From assembly GCA_034231615.1 (NCBI GenBank), contig CM067302.1:9953231-10017230 (forward strand): a stretch of DNA of 64,000 bases. Reading direction: 5' to 3'. This document shows positions 27,901-33,900 of the stretch, piece by piece. The notes below the pieces were generated by a model. The model had not been told where the DNA came from and did not search any database. It was given only the letters and a program-made list of their open reading frames with translations. The DNA is from Meghimatium bilineatum (Eukaryota > Mollusca > Gastropoda > Stylommatophora > Philomycidae). A program made the translations under genes and the position numbers. Numbering within the stretch: the stretch's first letter is position 1; every line of letters begins with the position of its first letter.

Positions 27901-30900
27901 GTTACTCAAATAAAGTTAATATTTCCTTGCTAGTTACTCATATAAAGTTCAGATTTCCTTGCTAGTTACTCAAATAAAGTTAATATTTCCTTGCTAGTTA
28001 CTCATATAAAGTTAATATTTCCTTGCTAGTTACTCACATAAAGTTAATATTTCCTTGCTAGTTACTCATATAAAGTTAATATTTCCTTGCTGGTTGTTCA
28101 TATAAAGTTAATATTTCCTTGCTAGTTACTCATGTAGTTTTCAGATTTCCTTGTTGTTATGTTAATATATTCTCATCCATTTTCTGTCCACTAGTTGGTG
28201 GTCTGTGTCCCTAGTGCATGTGACCTACCAGAGTACATTGAGATAAGCCAAGGAATAAGGCATGGGAAAATGGAACCCAAAGAGCTGATGAAGAGAACTC
28301 AGTTTGGCACAGATTACCTGGCAAGAATTGACCAACTGGTTCAAGAAACATGCGAGACAAATGTCCCCAAAATTGACAAGGTCAGAATATCTACTCATGT
28401 AGCAGAACAGGATGCACCTTACGATTTCCTGTATGAGCCTCTGCCCGCAAGTGATCAAAATAAGGCACTAGACAAAGCTCAGTTGTGTTCAGAGGCTGCA
28501 GGTCAGTGAAATTATGCATTTACAAATATATACAAATGAAAAGCGGAGTGCGGTAGCCTAGTTGATAGTGAGCTTGCATTCTATCACTGGGTTACAGCAT
28601 GCCAGGTTCGAAACCACACCCAGACAAAAAAAATCTGGGTTGTGATTTCTCGCTTGACACAACCACTCCTCCAGTCGACTCAGCTGTAAATGAGTACCTG
28701 ACGCATGAGTTAGGGGAGGTAAAGACAGCAAGAAAGGGATCTGGCCACCCCCACCTAATAGTTTCTGCGGCTTAGTACATGAAGAGTTATCTTCATCCCC
28801 AACGGCAGGTGGCTGCCATGGGACATACCTTTACCTTTACAAATGAAATTATAGGGCAACATCCAGGTATGAGAGTGACTGTAGAGTTTGCCTCGATGTT
28901 CCAGGCAACATCCAGGTATGAGAGTAACTGTAGAGTTTGCCTCGATGTTCCAGGCAACATCCAGGTATGAGAGTGACTGTAGAGTTTGCCTCGATGTTCC
29001 AGGCAACATCCAGGTATGAGAGTAACTGTAGAGTTTGCCTCGATGTTCCAGGCATAGTACCGGTCTTATGCTGGTTGACCATCATTCTTCTGCACCCTCC
29101 AAAATGTTTACCTCTAGCAACACCGCATCTCAATCCCTGAACTTTAATCCTAGCCATTGAAAAGGAATCATCATCCACATTAGTCTCACTCTCGCGTGTT
29201 ATATCTCTTAAGGAGTTCAAAATGTAAGCGCGATCCATTGCCCCATCGCCCTGTGCCACAATGCCAGTTGATCCGCTCTTTCAATGCCTCCAGAACGTAG
29301 TCCTCCTTATGAGCCTTCCGAACATCTCCCGATCCTGCAGCGAGTTGACCTGCCTAAACATGTTTAAACAGTCAGATATATTGTTTGTCCGCCGTCATCT
29401 TGGACAGCATCTTCCTCTGCTGCTGTTTACTCTGCTTTCTGCTATTAGTCTTTCAATGCTGTTTTGTCTCTTTAGATTATTAAAATGGTTCAACTTTCTT
29501 GTTATATTATTATTTAGGAGCTAGCCGTCTTCGACGTTTAATGATTATAATACTTCACTCAAGTCATTGGTAGCATCAAGGCGTAACATTCTCTTCAGAT
29601 GGAAAGATGGACACCGAAATAGACATTCGTTGTAGCAAAGCGAATCAAATACTGGGTCAATTATTTATTGCAACACAAAATGCTACCAATGTCAACAAAA
29701 AAACATCTTATCCGAAGCATCTTCATTCCAACCCTGTGCTACCAATGTCAAACATGCTCCTTAACAACAAAACATAAGAGACAACAGGTTACAACAGGGA
29801 TGAGATGTCTGAGAAAAGCTACAGGAGTGACTAGAAGACACAGAATTAGAAACGATGTCAAAAGAGAAAGAGTGGGTGTCATATCAATCCTACAATACAA
29901 ACAAAACCAACAGATAAAATGGTTTGGTCATCTGGAAAGAATGCTGTGTAATTCATTAGTTTATAAAGCATATACTAAGAGAGGAGAAGCAGAAAGAAGA
30001 GCCAAGGGTAGACCTAGAGTACGCTGGATCGACAACATCAAAGAGACATTACATGAACACCAAATAACATTATCTGAAGCTGCCAGAAAAGCGAGAACAA
30101 GGTATCTGCCTCGACACCCGTAAAGGGTAAAAGAGGAAGGAAAGAAGAATACTTCTTTGTTTGTCTTTGTTGCTGTGCATGGTATATATACAATATGTCT
30201 GTGTCATCTTAATTCGAAAGCTGCAATTTTGTTTGCCACTGTTTTATTTGAGCCTAAACCTCACAGCCGTACATTGTCAGTCACATGTTGTTAAATATGG
30301 ATATTTATTATAAAAGTATGGGAAACAAAGTATGGAGGAGCGTGGTAGCCTAGTGGATAGTGAGCTTGCTTGCTATCATCTGGTTACAGCGTGCCAGGTT
30401 CGAAACCACGTCCGGACATTAAAAAAAAATCTGGGTTGTGATTTCTCACTTGACACGACCACTCCTCCAGTCGACTCAGCTGTAAATGAGTACCTGACGC
30501 ATGAGTTAGGGAAGGTAAAAAACAGCAAGGAAGGGAACTGGCCACCCCACCTAATAGTTGCTGCGGCTTAGTACATGAAGAGTTATCTTCATCCCCGACG
30601 GCAGATGCCATGGGACCTACCTTTACCTTTATGGGAAACAAACAAGCTGACACGTTAGCTGGTTCTGCTATAAATAACAGATGGTCAACCTGTGGACAGA
30701 GCAAACATACTCAATGCTCTATGAGAATCTGCATGATCTGAGGATTTTGAAGTCAATGAGTGTCGGTCAGTAACGAGAATGTGTGAATTAAAAGTGAAAG
30801 AAACAGCACGCATTATGAAAATTTAAATAAAAACCACTCAACCAACATACAACTGGAACCATCATCCGCTACACCATGAGAGAATTACTGAATCAGAGAT

Positions 30901-33900
30901 CTGAATACCTACCGATATGTAAAGATGATAATCAACATACCTAAACCAAACCAAAAAATTACCCTATTTAAGAACACTTCTCAAAATCCCTTGTTTGTCT
31001 TGCATCGCCAGAGGTAGAAGAGTTGTCTGAAGATGACCTTCTTGTGTGCTGTTTGTAAGCTTGTTCCTGTGGCCTTTTTTGATTTCTGTGGTCCATCTTA
31101 CACATGGTCTTCCTCTAGTTAAATAGCCATGATGTCTATATGTCATGGCCATCTGTGGCAATGATGGATGCCATGTAGAGTGTTCCACCTGTTTAATTTA
31201 GCAGCTTTCTGGCCTAGCAGGTCAGTTGCAATGGATTGTTTGAGATAAAGAGACACAGGAAAATGCCCATTTCTTTTTAAATCTATTTGTTAAAGTGAAC
31301 AAAATACAGTGGAATCCATCTATAGCATATCCTTTTATAACAAATATTCCAATATAACAACACTTTGCAAAATCTTCAACTATATTTTATTATTGTTTGT
31401 ACAGTATAGGAACCCTTAAAAACACCATTCTTACAGAAGGGTAATTAATAGGCTGTAAGACCATCCAGGAACTAAAGCTGCAGGCGCAGACCGCATCATA
31501 TGGAGAACCAAAACCTCTGCGTTGCTTGCGGCATGAAAGGAACAAACTAACAGTATAGGGGGACTAGGCTATATCGAATTTCTGTTATTTAATTTCTGTT
31601 ACACACATTTAATTAGTAAAGTTGTTATAATGGGATTTCACTGTACCATTTCCTATATGTTACGTAATATATCAATTTTGTCCCCAGCTTCAAAAAGACC
31701 GTACGTTGCTCCAACATACACAGACTCCGAAATCATGGCAATCAAGAATGAGCTATGTGGACACTGTGACGACAAAGACAAATGTGTCTGTCAATACTTC
31801 AAGTCTGATGAATTGGCAGCTATTCACAGATTGGATGCTTGGAACAAAGCCTACGTGCTCATGTGTGCTTCAAGGTGCACTTCAACACTTGTGTTGGTGC
31901 TCCCTTAGCCTGTTTATGCTCCATGTCTGTGCTCCCTTAGACTGTGTTTGTGCTCCCTTAAACTATTGGTGCTCCCTTGATATCTTATTCTTACATTAGA
32001 ATAGGTTGGTGCTCCCTTGATATCTTTGTTCTCAGACTAGGTTGGTGCTCCCTTGATATCTTTGTTCTCAGACTAGGTTGGTGCTCCCTTGATATCTTTG
32101 TTCTCAGACTAGGTTGGTGCTCCCTTGATATCTTTATTCTCAGACTAGGTTGGTGCTCCCTTGATATCTTGTTCTTACATTAGAATAGGTTGGTGCTCCC
32201 TTGATATCTTTGTTCTCAGACTAGGTTGGTGCTCCCTTGATATCTTTGTTCTCAGACTAGGTTGGTGCTCCCTTGATATCTTTGTTCTCAGACTAGGTTG
32301 GTGCTCCCTTGATATCTTTGTTCTCAGACTAGGTTGGTGCTCCCTTGATATCTTTGTTCTCAGACTAGGTTGGTGCTCCCTTGATATCTTTGTTCTCAGA
32401 CTAGGTTGGTGCTCCCTTGATATCTTTGTTCTCAGACTAGGTTGGTGCTCCCTTGATATCTTTGTACTCAGACTAGGTTGGTGCTTCCTTAGCCTGTTTG
32501 TGCTACACTAATCTGTTGGTTCTACCTGTGACAAGGTAGTGCTACCCAAGGGTTGGTTCTACCTGTGACACGGTAGTGCTACCCAAGGGTTGGTTCTACT
32601 TGTGACATGTTCGTGCTACCCAAGTATTGGTTCTACCTGTGACTTGTTGTGTTCATGTATAATTTTTACTGTAACAGTTTTCATGTAGAATGTTTACTGT
32701 AATAGTGTTCATGTTTTTTTGTTCTATGCCATGTTATAAAAGTGAATCCCTGTATAGCACCTATGTTTATAACACAATTTGGTACTTTAAAGGAAAGTAG
32801 GACCATCCATTTGTTTTTACAAAATCATACTTTTTTAAATAAACCTTTAGGGACCAAACCCAAAATAAAGGAATGACGAAAACGGATGTGCTGGACCTCG
32901 GACGTCCAGACCACAGAGTGGCCGACCGGGGTGCAAAAAACACAGTTCTACTGTGGAACCTGCAGCACAACGTACTTCACGCTCCCCGGCGGAAATCACA
33001 CGATATATTCGTTGTGGTTTTTGAGAGCGAACGCTGAGGAAGAAATAAACCTTGTGATGACAACAGTGCATGTCAATATGACATTGTTTTACATTTGTAA
33101 AACAATGTCTTCTTTTAATGTTTCTAGCATAGATAGTATGAGCCGAAAAAGGTTATCAGAAAAACGAGTTAGAAATTGTTGGCTTTTAAGATTTTAAATT
33201 CAATCACGGAAAAAACTTTATTGATTTATAAGAATGGAGCAAACAAACTGTGGAGCGAGTAACAGGCAGCGTAAATTGGACACAACAAAAAATTCTGGGA
33301 TATCTAGACAACACTTTGGAAGTTATCTCACTAAATTCACATGGAGGTCATGGCTAGCATTCAAGCAAAGCCTATTTGACACTATTGCACAGATGACAAC
33401 TAGTATGGATTTTCCACATTGATACGGATTTCGTCCCCAGAAAAAAAACAATTTTGTTACAGAAAAAAGTCATTTGGTGTCAAGTTTCAGTAATAAACAC
33501 TAATGCAGACATTCTTATCTCGCGCACACGTATTAATGGGTTTAAAAAAATGTTTTATTAAAATACAGAGTTCAAATATCTCGGTAGTATTTTCACAGAA
33601 AATGGAAGCCTTGATAGAGACAAGATGTGAAAAGGCAAATAAGTAACATACCAACTGTCAGCACAACTTCTCCATCTCAAGATGGAAGTTAAAAGACAAA
33701 TGATTTACATTATATTCCTACCAACACTGTGTTACCATTGCGAAACCTGGTCTCTCTCATCTTCACATTACAGATAGTGACGTGAGATGAAACGCTTAAG
33801 GGAAAACTACAGGTGCCACCAGGCTTGATAGATTACGAAATGAGTTTTATACAACCTTGCACAAAATACATAGAAAGGCAGTAGATCAAGTGGTTTATGA

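Noticed and set aside
30332-30430. tRNA gene
   Set aside because: The A- and B-box-like words belong to a TSD-flanked SINE; the cloverleaf is not complete.
31688-31874. Exon 9 ending at AG/gtgcac
   Set aside because: In frame but loses SRCTSTL, the motif VI segment; kept only as a possible alternative donor.
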